Positions 16,242-23,446 of a stretch of DNA of 38,157 nucleotides are shown here, one piece after another. A program made the translations under genes and the position numbers. Positions within the stretch are counted from its first letter, which is position 1; the number at the start of each line of letters is the position of its first letter. The notes below the pieces were generated by a model, which did no database searches, was not told the DNA's origin, and worked only from the letters and a program-made list of their open reading frames with translations. Source of the stretch: Candidatus Hadarchaeum sp. Its GTDB lineage: Archaea > Hadarchaeota > Hadarchaeia > Hadarchaeales > Hadarchaeaceae. Location of the stretch: NCBI GenBank assembly GCA_020725895.1, contig DYTO01000008.1, forward strand, positions 1-38,157. Reading direction: 5' to 3'.

Positions 16242-16661
16242 GTGCAAGTCAAAGTAAACCTGAGTTACATCTCGGCGGAGCGCTTCTGGGAGCACGAGCA
16301 GCAATCGCCAGGGCAGATTCACATTTCAACGAACGTCAATATAATCGGCGTCGAATCCAAGGGAGAGGGCCTGTCTGTGCCCTTCGTGGTCACGATCGGA
16401 TATTCGCCGTCCGTCGCCCAGATTAACATAAAGGGGCAGGCGATGATTTCCGGGAATTCCGAAGAGCTTGACACGATAAAGAACGATTACAAGTCGAAGA
16501 AGACACCTCCGCCGATGCTTTTGCAACTGATCACCAGCACATCCCTTATCGAAGCAACAGTGATTTCCAGGACCCTGAACATACCGCCACCCCTCCCCCT
16601 GCCTTCCGTGTCGGTCCCGCAGCCGAAGCAGGACAAGGAGCGCCCCTCCTATGTCGGCTAA
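16242..16661 (+). CDS. Hypothetical protein, beta-rich with proline-rich tail
   Basis: 139 residues from a GTG start; no in-frame alternative fits better, and a TATA box sits about 30 nt upstream. The body (MQVKVNLSYISAERFWEHEQ...ISTNVNIIGVESKGEGLSVPFVVTIGYSPSVAQINIKGQAMISG) alternates polar and hydrophobic residues as in an antiparallel sheet. It is followed by helices (EELDTIKNDYKSK; MLLQLITSTSLIEATVISRTL) and a tail rich in proline (IPPPLPLPSVSVPQPKQ). The layout recalls SecB-like chaperone folds reported for some archaeal proteins, but that is only a guess. No signal peptide is present. It overlaps the next membrane-protein gene by 11 bases, so the two are translationally linked. Confidence 0.6.
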   Translation: MQVKVNLSYISAERFWEHEQQSPGQIHISTNVNIIGVESKGEGLSVPFVVTIGYSPSVAQINIKGQAMISGNSEELDTIKNDYKSKKTPPPMLLQLITSTSLIEATVISRTLNIPPPLPLPSVSVPQPKQDKERPSYVG

Positions 16662-17061
16662 CGAACAGCAGACCCAGCAAGTTCAACACAAGGACTCATT
16701 ATCGAGGGGTTTCACAATTTTGTTAACGGGAATTGTCCTTATCATCATGGGCGCGATATTCATCAATACCGGGCTGGGGATCGTTAACTCGGACACAAGC
16801 GTTCTGATAGGGATGGTGGTGCTTGTGGCCGGTGTGCTTTTGATTTTTGCCGGCATAAGCAAAGTCTGGCCGCACAGCCTCTTCATGAACATTGTTCTGA
16901 TAATCCTAGGTGCGATACTTCTTGTGGCAAGCGGTCCGCAGTTGTCAAAGGACTGGAGCAAGGCATTGTCAGGCATAATAATAAGCGCAATAGGTCTTTT
17001 CTTGATAGTTTTCGGTGTTGAGCTTTCAAAACAGGGCTGGAAAAAATATGCAAAAGTCTGA
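16651..17061 (+). CDS. Four-helix membrane protein, unknown
   Basis: 136 residues. A polar Gln-rich N-terminus (MSANEQQTQQVQHKD) is followed by four hydrophobic segments: FTILLTGIVLIIMGAIFINTGLG, VLIGMVVLVAGVLLIFAGI, LFMNIVLIILGAILLVASG and LSGIIISAIGLFLIVFGVE. The end is basic (KQGWKKYAKV). Glycines recur in the helices, suggesting close packing. No transport or catalytic motif is visible. Its start lies within the 3' end of the preceding hypothetical gene, so the pair probably works together, for example as a soluble partner and its membrane anchor. That link is inferred from overlap alone. Confidence 0.65.
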   Translation: MSANEQQTQQVQHKDSLSRGFTILLTGIVLIIMGAIFINTGLGIVNSDTSVLIGMVVLVAGVLLIFAGISKVWPHSLFMNIVLIILGAILLVASGPQLSKDWSKALSGIIISAIGLFLIVFGVELSKQGWKKYAKV

Positions 17062-17140
17062 AAATGCGAAACATCAAGCTTTTTTTACTGGACGTCTATT
17101 TGTTTTGGAGTTGAATACCTGGTGAAAAAGTAGTGGTCTA

Positions 17141-17413
17141 ATGGAAGTATCGATAAAGTTGCACCCAAAATTTAAGGATAAGATTGGAACTGACCAGTTA
17201 AAAATCCCGATAGATGAAGACGAGACGGTCGACACGCTTCTAATGAAAATAAGCAGGCGCTATCCCAGATTGGTCGAAATAATGCTGGATCCCACGACCG
17301 GCGAACTGCGCGAAACCCAGAGCATACTTCTGAATGGCAGGAGGATAAGAGGGATTCACACCAAACTTAAACACAAGGACGAGATTTCAGTACTGCCGCC
17401 GGAAGAGAAATAA
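17141..17413 (+). CDS. MoaD/ThiS-like beta-grasp protein without C-terminal Gly-Gly
   Basis: 90 residues. The pattern 'VSIKLHPKFKDKIG...IPIDEDETVDTLLMKISRRYP' then 'SILLNGRRIRGIHTKLKHKDEISVLPPEEK' follows the MoaD/ThiS ubiquitin-like fold, including the 'NGR.I...T.L...DEISVLPP' end. Family members that carry sulfur or conjugate to proteins end in Gly-Gly; here the chain ends PPEEK. It may be a non-conjugating relative, a regulatory subunit, or a protein needing another reaction. The stop is clear (GAAATAA). The gene stands alone between the membrane protein and iorB (opposite strand), with only GGTG about 20 bases upstream as a weak ribosome site. Confidence 0.7.
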   Translation: MEVSIKLHPKFKDKIGTDQLKIPIDEDETVDTLLMKISRRYPRLVEIMLDPTTGELRETQSILLNGRRIRGIHTKLKHKDEISVLPPEEK

Positions 17414-17421
17414 AAAACGGA

Positions 17422-18018
17422 CTATTTTTTCATCGTAGCGAAACCGAGTTCAAAAGCACGGATGTTTGCATCGATTGTCTTAGGCGGAACGTTGTCCCGT
17501 ATGGCCTGCTTCAAAGCATCCATCGAGAACGGAAGCTCACCCGTGGCAGCCAACGCCCCCAGCATGACGGAGTTCACGGTCCTTATGTTGCCGGCTTCCT
17601 GGGCCACAGCGGTCGCGTCAACCTCGACCACCCTCCCGCCCAGGCTCTGAACAGCATTTTTTATCGCTTCCATGCTCGGGTATTCCGCCCTCCCGATGTT
17701 CACGTCAACCGGTAGCCACGGATGGATATTCGTGATCAGTACGCCGTCTTTCTTCAGGAAGTTCACGATGTTCCTTAGGCCCTCAAGAGGTTCCAGGGCC
17801 AGCACTATGTCCGCGCCGTCTTTCGGAACGAGCGGGGACTGCACCTCGTTCCCGATCCTGACGTGGCTTGCGACCGCGCCACCCCTCATCGCGGCGCCGA
17901 ACGTCTCCCCGACCCTCGCCAGGAGTCCTTCGTCTATCGCAGCCATCGCAACTATGTGCGATGCAAGGATGCTGCCTTGGCCTCCAACTCCCGCGATTAT
18001 CAAGTTCAGTTCTGTCAT
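17422..18018 (-). CDS. iorB: Indolepyruvate ferredoxin oxidoreductase, beta subunit
   Basis: 198 residues. The track start (18171) extends into iorA. The ATG at 18018, overlapping the iorA TAA by one base (TAATG), gives the family N-terminus 'MTELNLIIAGVGGQGSILASHIVAMAA'. 'VGETFGAAMRGGAVASHVRIG' and 'LALEPLEGLRNIVNFLKKDGVLITN' are typical of the gamma-type domain of 2-oxoacid:ferredoxin oxidoreductases. With IorA it oxidatively decarboxylates aryl-pyruvates from Trp, Phe and Tyr to aryl-acetyl-CoA, reducing ferredoxin. The overlap means coupled translation and likely 1:1 assembly. It is convergent with the MoaD-like gene; stops lie nine bases apart. Confidence 0.9.
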   Translation of the reverse strand: MTELNLIIAGVGGQGSILASHIVAMAAIDEGLLARVGETFGAAMRGGAVASHVRIGNEVQSPLVPKDGADIVLALEPLEGLRNIVNFLKKDGVLITNIHPWLPVDVNIGRAEYPSMEAIKNAVQSLGGRVVEVDATAVAQEAGNIRTVNSVMLGALAATGELPFSMDALKQAIRDNVPPKTIDANIRAFELGFATMKK

Positions 18019-19985
18019 TATGTTTCCACCTTTATCGCGCCGAAGGGACAGACATCCGCGCATATCCCGCAACCGACGCAGAGTATCGGGTCTATCCCGG
18101 CCTTTTTCGTCTTTGTGTCGAACGTGATCGCAGGGCAGCCGAGTGCAACGCAGAGCCTGCACCCAGTGCAAACGTCCTTGTTGAATACCATTCTTTTCGC
18201 AGCGTACTGCTTCATCCTCTGGGCTTGTAGTGTGCAGACCCTGCTCGTGATGACGACCGCGAACTTGTCGCTTTTTAGCGCCTCCTCGATAGCCTGCTGT
18301 GTCGCCTTGAGATCGAACGGGTCAACGGTTTTTATGAATTCCACGCCGCATGCTTTCGCGACATCTTCTATGTTGAGGACCTTCGTGTCCTCTCCCGTGA
18401 CGGTTTTCCCCGTGCAAGGGTCGGGCTGGTGACCAGTCATCGCGGTTATGAAGTTGTCCATGACTAGGAAGAGTCCCTTGCTCTTGTTGTAGACAGCGTT
18501 TATGACCGCCGGGATGCAAGCGTGGAAGAACGTGGAATCCCCAGCCACAGCAACGAGGGGCCCATCATTGTATTTCGCGTGATATTGCCCCTGCATCAGG
18601 CCTATTCCTCCGCCCATGATGTAGTTTGTGTCGAGGGTCTCGTATGGCGCCTCTATCGGATATCTGACGGACTCTGTCGCAAAGCTAGGTTTGTACTCCT
18701 TTCCAGACAGACCGTAACCACCCTGCTCGTAGCACCCGATGTCACCATTAACTATCGGGACTTTCCCGCCAACCTTTCTCAAAGCCTGTTTGAGCGCCCA
18801 GTAACTACCCAGGTGTGGGCAGCCTGCGCAAAGCGTGGATGAGCGCGGCGAAATCAGCTTTTTGACACCGGTCCTGGTTTTTTCTCTCGCCTCGTCGGGC
18901 AGCAAGGTCTTGCCCGTCAATTTCGCAATGCCCTGCGCGGCGATATCGATGTTTATCTCGCCAATTGCAGGCAAAGCACCGGTCTGTTTGCCGAGTATTT
19001 TCACTTCCGGCGCGACATTTTTCGCGATGGCATTCACCTGCATTTCTATTATCGGTTCGCCCTCTTCGACGATAAGGATCTTTTTCATAGATTTCAGCAT
19101 CTTGCCCACGATTTTTTCCGGTACCGGTGTCGGCGTGCCGAGTTTCAGAAAAGCGACCTTTTCTTCAACGCCGAGTTTTTTCAAGGCATCCTTAGCGTAG
19201 CTGGCGCCTATCCCCGATGCGATGATTCCCAAGGTTTGCTTGGGTTTCAATTCAAGCTTGTTCCATGGAATATTTTCCATCTCCTGCTTGATCTTCGCCT
19301 GCTGTTCGTGTAGCCAGCGGTGTTTTTCGACCGCGCCCGGTGGCCCGTAGACGTTCCATCTCCAGCCCATCTTCCAGTGCTTGTCGAAGACCGGCTTGTT
19401 CTCCCTCTTTTCGATTTTTCCGAGCTCGACATCACCCGATGCGTGTGAGATTCTGGTCACGGAGCGGATAAAGACAGGGAGCTCAAGCCTTTCCGAAAGG
19501 TCGAATGCATATTTGCACATTTCTTTCGCTTCTTGGGCGTTCGCCGGCTCTAAACAAGGGATTGCGGCGTACGCCGCAGCGAAACGCGTATCCTGCTCGT
19601 TGGAGGAATAATGGGCGTCTGGATCGTCAGCAACCACTATCACATAGCCGCCCCTCACCCCGCCGTAAACAAGGGTCATGAACATGTCCATCACCCAGTT
19701 CAACCCGGCGTTTTTCATCGATGTCAGAGAGCGGACTCCGGCTATTGCCCCGCCAGCAGCCACTTCAAAGGCGACTTTTTCATTCGTCGACCACTCCGTG
19801 TGAAAACCAAGTTTCGGTGAAGCTGTTGCGAGCGTTTCCATTATCTCGGAAGAAGGAGTCCCAGGATATGCCGCGGCGAGGCCCAGCCCCGCTTCTATTG
19901 CGCCCCTTGCTATCGCCTGATTGCCCATCAAAAGAACTCGCTTTCCAGGGGTATCTTCAATTATAATATCGTCGAGTTTCGCCAT
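18018..19985 (-). CDS. iorA: Indolepyruvate ferredoxin oxidoreductase, alpha subunit
   Basis: 655 residues, slightly longer than the typical family size. The pyrimidine domain opens with 'LLMGNQAIARGAIEAGLGLAAAYPGTPSSEI'. The TPP-binding part has 'CAGCPHLGSYWAL', 'NGDIGCYEQGGYGL' and 'VAVAGDSTFFHACIPAVINAVYN'. Two ferredoxin-type [4Fe-4S] motifs close the protein (CTGCRLCVALGCP and CVGCGICADVCP). It is cytosolic, CoA- and ferredoxin-dependent, and catabolises aromatic 2-oxoacids. GGTG lies about six bases before the ATG, with a TATA element (CTTTAAAATC, minus strand) about 33 nt upstream. An ADP-forming acyl-CoA synthetase alpha subunit follows at 20.4 kb and could conserve the thioester energy. 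Confidence 0.93.
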   Translation of the reverse strand: MAKLDDIIIEDTPGKRVLLMGNQAIARGAIEAGLGLAAAYPGTPSSEIMETLATASPKLGFHTEWSTNEKVAFEVAAGGAIAGVRSLTSMKNAGLNWVMDMFMTLVYGGVRGGYVIVVADDPDAHYSSNEQDTRFAAAYAAIPCLEPANAQEAKEMCKYAFDLSERLELPVFIRSVTRISHASGDVELGKIEKRENKPVFDKHWKMGWRWNVYGPPGAVEKHRWLHEQQAKIKQEMENIPWNKLELKPKQTLGIIASGIGASYAKDALKKLGVEEKVAFLKLGTPTPVPEKIVGKMLKSMKKILIVEEGEPIIEMQVNAIAKNVAPEVKILGKQTGALPAIGEINIDIAAQGIAKLTGKTLLPDEAREKTRTGVKKLISPRSSTLCAGCPHLGSYWALKQALRKVGGKVPIVNGDIGCYEQGGYGLSGKEYKPSFATESVRYPIEAPYETLDTNYIMGGGIGLMQGQYHAKYNDGPLVAVAGDSTFFHACIPAVINAVYNKSKGLFLVMDNFITAMTGHQPDPCTGKTVTGEDTKVLNIEDVAKACGVEFIKTVDPFDLKATQQAIEEALKSDKFAVVITSRVCTLQAQRMKQYAAKRMVFNKDVCTGCRLCVALGCPAITFDTKTKKAGIDPILCVGCGICADVCPFGAIKVET

Positions 19986-20013
19986 TTAGGCACCTTCACT
20001 TTCTGGGGTTGCC

Positions 20014-20096
20014 GATTTTAAAGCTTTTTGAGTGGTCATTTTTTGGATTTATTGTTCGAAATTTTGATACGGTTCACTCGCAGTTTAATTTAATTA
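20014..20096. promoter_or_regulatory. Divergent promoters for iorA and the 20120 gene
   Basis: On the minus strand CTTTAAAATC (20014-20023) is placed about 33 nt before the iorA ATG. On the plus strand GTTTAATTTAATTA (20083-20096) lies 25-35 nt before the ATG at 20120. The roughly 60 bases between are A+T-rich, with no clear inverted repeat. Confidence 0.5.
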
Positions 20097-20119
20097 TGTT
20101 TTGAAACAAAGTTGTATCG

Positions 20120-20428
20120 ATGAACGTGAAATTCTGGGCAGCATTGGGGCTGGCAATTCTCTTTGCAGTGAATTTTGCCGCTGCAGAGGATAGGGGCCTC
20201 CCTACGGGTTCAAGGTCTCCAGACCCAGACTGGCCAGAAGCGCCCGAGGGATTATATGATAATATCTATGCTCCCGCGAACAGTTCCGAGGGCGCCACAG
20301 GCGTCCCGAATGCGGTAAGATTGGTCCTAACGATACTCGTGATACTGATACCGGTATTATTTATTTGGAATCAACTTAGGGGAATCCGCGGATCAGGCTC
20401 TCGAAACGTTCGCGTATTTAAAAAGTGA
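20120..20428 (+). CDS. Small secreted/membrane-anchored protein, unknown
   Basis: 102 residues. A signal peptide (MNVKFWAALGLAILFAVNFAAAE) leads into an acidic, proline-rich stretch (PTGSRSPDPDWPEAPEGLYDNIYAPANSSEGATG) with one N-glycosylation sequon (NSS). A transmembrane helix (VRLVLTILVILIPVLFIWNQL) and a short basic tail (RGIRGSGSRNVRVFKK) follow. The expected topology is a small external loop between two helices, or one helix after cleavage. I do not recognise the family. It has its own TATA region. Its final 36 bases overlap the 3' end of the convergent ACD alpha gene, which is unusual even in this compact window. Confidence 0.65.
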   Translation: MNVKFWAALGLAILFAVNFAAAEDRGLPTGSRSPDPDWPEAPEGLYDNIYAPANSSEGATGVPNAVRLVLTILVILIPVLFIWNQLRGIRGSGSRNVRVFKK

Positions 20429-21736
20429 CGCCAGGGCTTGCGCGCCTCTTGATGGGGACCTGTACGCCGCAATCTTCCTCGAAGCCATTTTCGCGAATTC
20501 TTCGTCCTCGGCTTTTCCGCCGCCAAGCATCACTGGGATGATGGGTTTCCCGCCCCCGAGGTGTTTTTCCACGACTTCCGTGATTCCTGGCATGGGGTCG
20601 CCGATTATAACTATCGCCGAATTCACTGTGTCCGACGGGAGTATAGTTGACAGCACCGAGTCATACAACTGTGAGGTTGCGCTGCCAGTCAGGTCCAAAG
20701 GGTTCCTTATTATGCATTCAGGGGGCAGTTTTTGTTTCAGGTCCTCGCCGATGTTCACAGGGAGGTCAACAACATTCAAACCTAGTTCTTCGCAGGCGTC
20801 GGTAGCAAGAATCCCCGATCCGCCCGAGCTCGTTATTATCAAAACGTTTGCCCCGGCCGGAAGCGGCAGAGCTGAAAGAGCCTTGCATGCGTCGTACATC
20901 TCGTCAATGCTGCTTGCTCGGATTATCCCGGCCCTCTTGAAAGCAGCGTCGAAGACACGATCTAGGCCGGCCATCGATTTCGTGTGGGATTGCGCGGCAA
21001 CAATGCCCTTCTCCGTGCGCCCGCCTTTCAGGACAACGACAGGTTTTTGTTTGGTGATGCGTTTCGCAGTTTCTATGAATTTGCGGCCATCGCGCGTGCC
21101 CTCTATATAGAGGCCAATGACTTTCGTTTCGTCGTCCCGCCCGAAATATTCCAAGAGCTCGATCTCGTCGACATCGCACTTGTTGCCGAGCGCCACGAGC
21201 TTCGACACTCCGATGCCGTCATTTTCCGCCCAGCAACCGATTGCGGCAACAACGGTGCCGCTTTGCGAAGCAACGGAAATCGGACCCTTTACTTTGACAA
21301 GTGGCCACGTCGCGCAGAGCCCACTAGTCGTGCTGTTCACTCCTTGGCAATTGGGACCGATTATCCTGACTCCCGCGGTTTTGGCGTTGTCCATCAATTG
21401 TTTTTCTATCTGCGCTCCAGCCTCCCCGGTCTCGCGGAATCCGCCGGAGATTATTATCGCGGCCTTCACGCCCTTGACGCCGCAATCTGCAATCACGGAG
21501 GGCACGAATCGCGAAGGCACTACTATCACCGCGAGGTCAACTTGGCTAGGGATTTCTTTCACGGAAGTGTAGCATTTGAGGCCGAGAACATCAGGAGATT
21601 TAGGGTTTATCGGGTAAAGTCCGCCCTTGTATCCTGCGTCTATAATGTTCCTCAATATCTCGTGTCCCAGCTTTCCGGGCTCTCGCGAAGCCCCGACGAC
21701 CGCAACACCAACGGGATCGAAGAATTCCTTCATCAT
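20393..21736 (-). CDS. acdA: ADP-forming acyl-CoA synthetase, alpha subunit
   Basis: 447 residues, the size of the separate alpha subunit of archaeal ADP-forming acetyl/aryl-acetyl-CoA synthetases. It has a CoA-binding Rossmann domain (FFDPVGVAVVGASREPGKLGHEILRN), 'GPNCQGVNS' and 'SVASQSGTVVAAI'. The phosphorylated histidine is expected at H251 in 'VAAQSHTKSMAG', followed by 'IITSSGGSGILATDACEELGL'. With a beta (ATP-grasp) subunit, not in this window, it converts acyl-CoA, ADP and phosphate to acid, CoA and ATP. Its ATG overlaps the upstream amidohydrolase TGA (ATGA), so the two form an operon. With iorAB nearby, aryl-acetyl-CoA is a sensible but unproven substrate. Confidence 0.88.
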   Translation of the reverse strand: MMKEFFDPVGVAVVGASREPGKLGHEILRNIIDAGYKGGLYPINPKSPDVLGLKCYTSVKEIPSQVDLAVIVVPSRFVPSVIADCGVKGVKAAIIISGGFRETGEAGAQIEKQLMDNAKTAGVRIIGPNCQGVNSTTSGLCATWPLVKVKGPISVASQSGTVVAAIGCWAENDGIGVSKLVALGNKCDVDEIELLEYFGRDDETKVIGLYIEGTRDGRKFIETAKRITKQKPVVVLKGGRTEKGIVAAQSHTKSMAGLDRVFDAAFKRAGIIRASSIDEMYDACKALSALPLPAGANVLIITSSGGSGILATDACEELGLNVVDLPVNIGEDLKQKLPPECIIRNPLDLTGSATSQLYDSVLSTILPSDTVNSAIVIIGDPMPGITEVVEKHLGGGKPIIPVMLGGGKAEDEEFAKMASRKIAAYRSPSRGAQALASLFKYANVSRA

Positions 21737-23124
21737 TTCACCGGCCAGTTAGGACCTATCTTGAGTCCGGCCCTCTTGTCGATTTCCACGCCAGCCTTCT
21801 GCGCTTCTTCGATGACTTTTTCCTCATCAATCGTCTTCATCTTCCTATTTTGCATCAGTATTTTTCCGTCGACGATGACCGTGTCGACGTCGCTGCCGTT
21901 TGCGGCGTAGATAAGAGTCGATATCGGGTTCCTTACTGGGACGAGGTGGGGCTTGCGCATGTTGACAACAATCAAGTCGGCTATTTTTCCTTTTTCCAGC
22001 TGGCCCAGATCCTTTTTCCATAGGGTGCTCTTCGCGCCGTTCAGGGTCGCCATTTCCAAAACCTGCTCGGCTGGCAGGATTGTCGGGTCCAGGAGCCGCC
22101 CCTTTTGGATTATCGCGGCGAGTTTCATCTCCCTGATCATGTCGTAGCAGTCATCGCTGGGGCCGCCATCGCAGCCAAGGGCGACGTTCGCTCCCGCTTT
22201 CAGCATCTCGGGCACAGGTGCGAAGCCCGAGGCCAGCTTTAGGTTGCTCGCCGGGCAGTGGCAAACGGTGCTCTTCGTCTCTTTCAATATCCTGAAATCT
22301 TTTTCGGCCATCCAGACTCCATGCGCGTAGACGACGTGCTCGCCGACAAGGCCGCAGTGATTTGCGAACTCCATCGGAGTCATCTTGAACTCGTTTTTCA
22401 TGTAGCGGACATCATCCTTGACCTCGCCAAGGTGCATGGTTATACCTGTCTTGAACTTTTTCGCATTGTATGCGATTTCTTGGAAATATTCGACCGTAGC
22501 ACCACCGGGGGTCCTAGGTCCGAACCATACGTGGATCCTGTTGTTGGCCTTCCCGTGCCATTTCTTGTACATATCGATGTTTTCAAGCATCGCCGTCTTT
22601 CCATCCTCTCTCATGCTCTCGACGATCGCTTCCTGGAAGTCGGCGTATCCGGGAAGGTTCATCAGTTTTTTCGTCAGCATCGCGCGGATTCCTATTTTTT
22701 CAACTACTTTCGCAATCCCATCAATCCCATATTTCGTGTGCATTCCGCTTTCCAGGAACGTGGTCGTCCCCGATTTGATCATCTCAAGGCAGCATAACTT
22801 GGAGCTGATTTCGCCCTCGCGCGGCGTGAATGCCCCTTGGAGAGGGTGCACGCGCTCTTTCAGCCAGTGGACGAGCGACAGGTCGTCCGCGCAGCCGCGG
22901 AGAAGGGCCTGTGCCTGATGGACGTGGCAGTCGATGAAGCCCGGCAGGACAAGTTTTCCTGAGCAGTCGATTTCAACATCTGCGCGGTATTCCTTTTTCA
23001 ATTCAGGAGTTTTCCCAACGTCAACAATCTTGTTTTCCTCTATTGCAACCGCACCATCCGTTACGATTTCGCGTCGCGCGTTCATCGTCACAATCGTACC
23101 GTTCGTCAGCAGAATATCAACCAT
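21733..23124 (-). CDS. Amidohydrolase, MTA/SAH deaminase (MtaD/SsnA) family
   Basis: The track start (23172) is replaced by the ATG at 23124, preceded by AAGGT and giving 'MVDILLTNGTIVTMN', the usual family start; 463 residues. Metal and catalytic motifs are intact: HxH in 'GFIDCHVHQAQALLRG', HxxE in 'ITMHLGEVKDD', 'VYAHGVWM', and an aspartate in 'VALGCDGGPSDD'. Relatives deaminate methylthioadenosine, S-adenosylhomocysteine, 5'-deoxyadenosine or guanine. The CDGGPSDD segment differs from the TDSAASNN I recall in MTA/SAH deaminases, so the substrate is open. A TATA-like ATTAAAAAAC (minus, 23151-23160) lies about 30 nt upstream. The gene overlaps acdA by four bases; the functional link between the two is not obvious. 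Confidence 0.82.
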   Translation of the reverse strand: MVDILLTNGTIVTMNARREIVTDGAVAIEENKIVDVGKTPELKKEYRADVEIDCSGKLVLPGFIDCHVHQAQALLRGCADDLSLVHWLKERVHPLQGAFTPREGEISSKLCCLEMIKSGTTTFLESGMHTKYGIDGIAKVVEKIGIRAMLTKKLMNLPGYADFQEAIVESMREDGKTAMLENIDMYKKWHGKANNRIHVWFGPRTPGGATVEYFQEIAYNAKKFKTGITMHLGEVKDDVRYMKNEFKMTPMEFANHCGLVGEHVVYAHGVWMAEKDFRILKETKSTVCHCPASNLKLASGFAPVPEMLKAGANVALGCDGGPSDDCYDMIREMKLAAIIQKGRLLDPTILPAEQVLEMATLNGAKSTLWKKDLGQLEKGKIADLIVVNMRKPHLVPVRNPISTLIYAANGSDVDTVIVDGKILMQNRKMKTIDEEKVIEEAQKAGVEIDKRAGLKIGPNWPVK

Positions 23125-23215
23125 GGAAACCTTACGATAGTGGCGCCGGAGTTTTTTAATCCTTTTCGGCATGGGTCGGCTACGCGGACGTTTTTATTTC
23201 ACAAAGGGGGAAAAA

Positions 23216-23362
23216 TCAGCAGCAACCGCAAGCTGGAAATCCGATAATCTCTCCCTTTTCCAGTTTTTCGATGTATTTTTTTGCTTGCTCTCCAGTCACT
23301 TCAATAGTGAATCCATCCTTGGTTTCTATACACTTCACCTGGCATGCAACTTTTTCAGTCAT
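23216..23362 (-). CDS. 48-residue Cys-rich small protein (absent from ORF track)
   Basis: The translation on the minus strand begins MTEKVACQVKCIETKDGFTI and ends KLEKGEIIGFPACGCC, with TGA at 23216-23218. Cysteines are at 7, 11, 45, 47 and 48, giving CxxxC near the start and CxCC at the end. That pattern suggests metal binding or thiol chemistry. The middle (FTIEVTGEQAKKYIEKLEKGE) reads as a strand followed by a helix. A strong ribosome site (GGAGGTT) sits seven bases before the ATG, and T-rich TTTTTCCCCCTTT follows the stop. It diverges from a PadR-family regulator that itself has CxC and CxxxC, across a promoter with two matching inverted repeats. A real gene is strongly favoured; the function is unknown. 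Confidence 0.8.
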   Translation of the reverse strand: MTEKVACQVKCIETKDGFTIEVTGEQAKKYIEKLEKGEIIGFPACGCC

Positions 23363-23375
23363 TTTTTTAACCTCC

Positions 23376-23399
23376 ATAATATCGGGCATCCGATATTAT
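23376..23399. promoter_or_regulatory. Operator-like inverted repeat 1
   Basis: A perfect 10-bp inverted repeat, ATAATATCGG-GCAT-CCGATATTAT, lies between the small Cys-rich gene's ribosome site and the shared TATA element. It covers the likely leftward transcription start, so a bound repressor would block the small gene. Its core matches repeat 2. Confidence 0.75.
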
Positions 23400-23412
23400 C
23401 TGTAAAACAGAA

Positions 23413-23422
23413 ACTTATAAAC
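23413..23422. promoter_or_regulatory. Symmetric TATA element of a bidirectional promoter
   Basis: ACTTATAAAC contains the palindrome TTATAA. It lies about 30 nt before the PadR ATG on the plus strand. On the minus strand it is about 30 nt before a transcription start inside operator 1. A single symmetric TBP site could therefore serve both genes. Confidence 0.55.
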
Positions 23423-23440
23423 ATATCGGTCGTCCAATAT
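23423..23440. promoter_or_regulatory. Operator-like inverted repeat 2
   Basis: ATATCGG-TCGT-CCAATAT is a second copy of the operator-1 core (ATATCGG-GCAT-CCGATAT), with the same 4-nt spacer and one mismatch between arms. It ends six bases before the PadR start codon, directly downstream of the TATA element, a position expected for autorepression. Confidence 0.7.
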
Positions 23441-23446
23441 TTCACG

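Noticed and set aside
23171-23446. Long N-terminal extension of the PadR ORF
   Set aside because: It crosses the operators and the antisense Cys-rich gene. The ATG at 23447 matches the normal PadR start and has a TATA box at the right distance.
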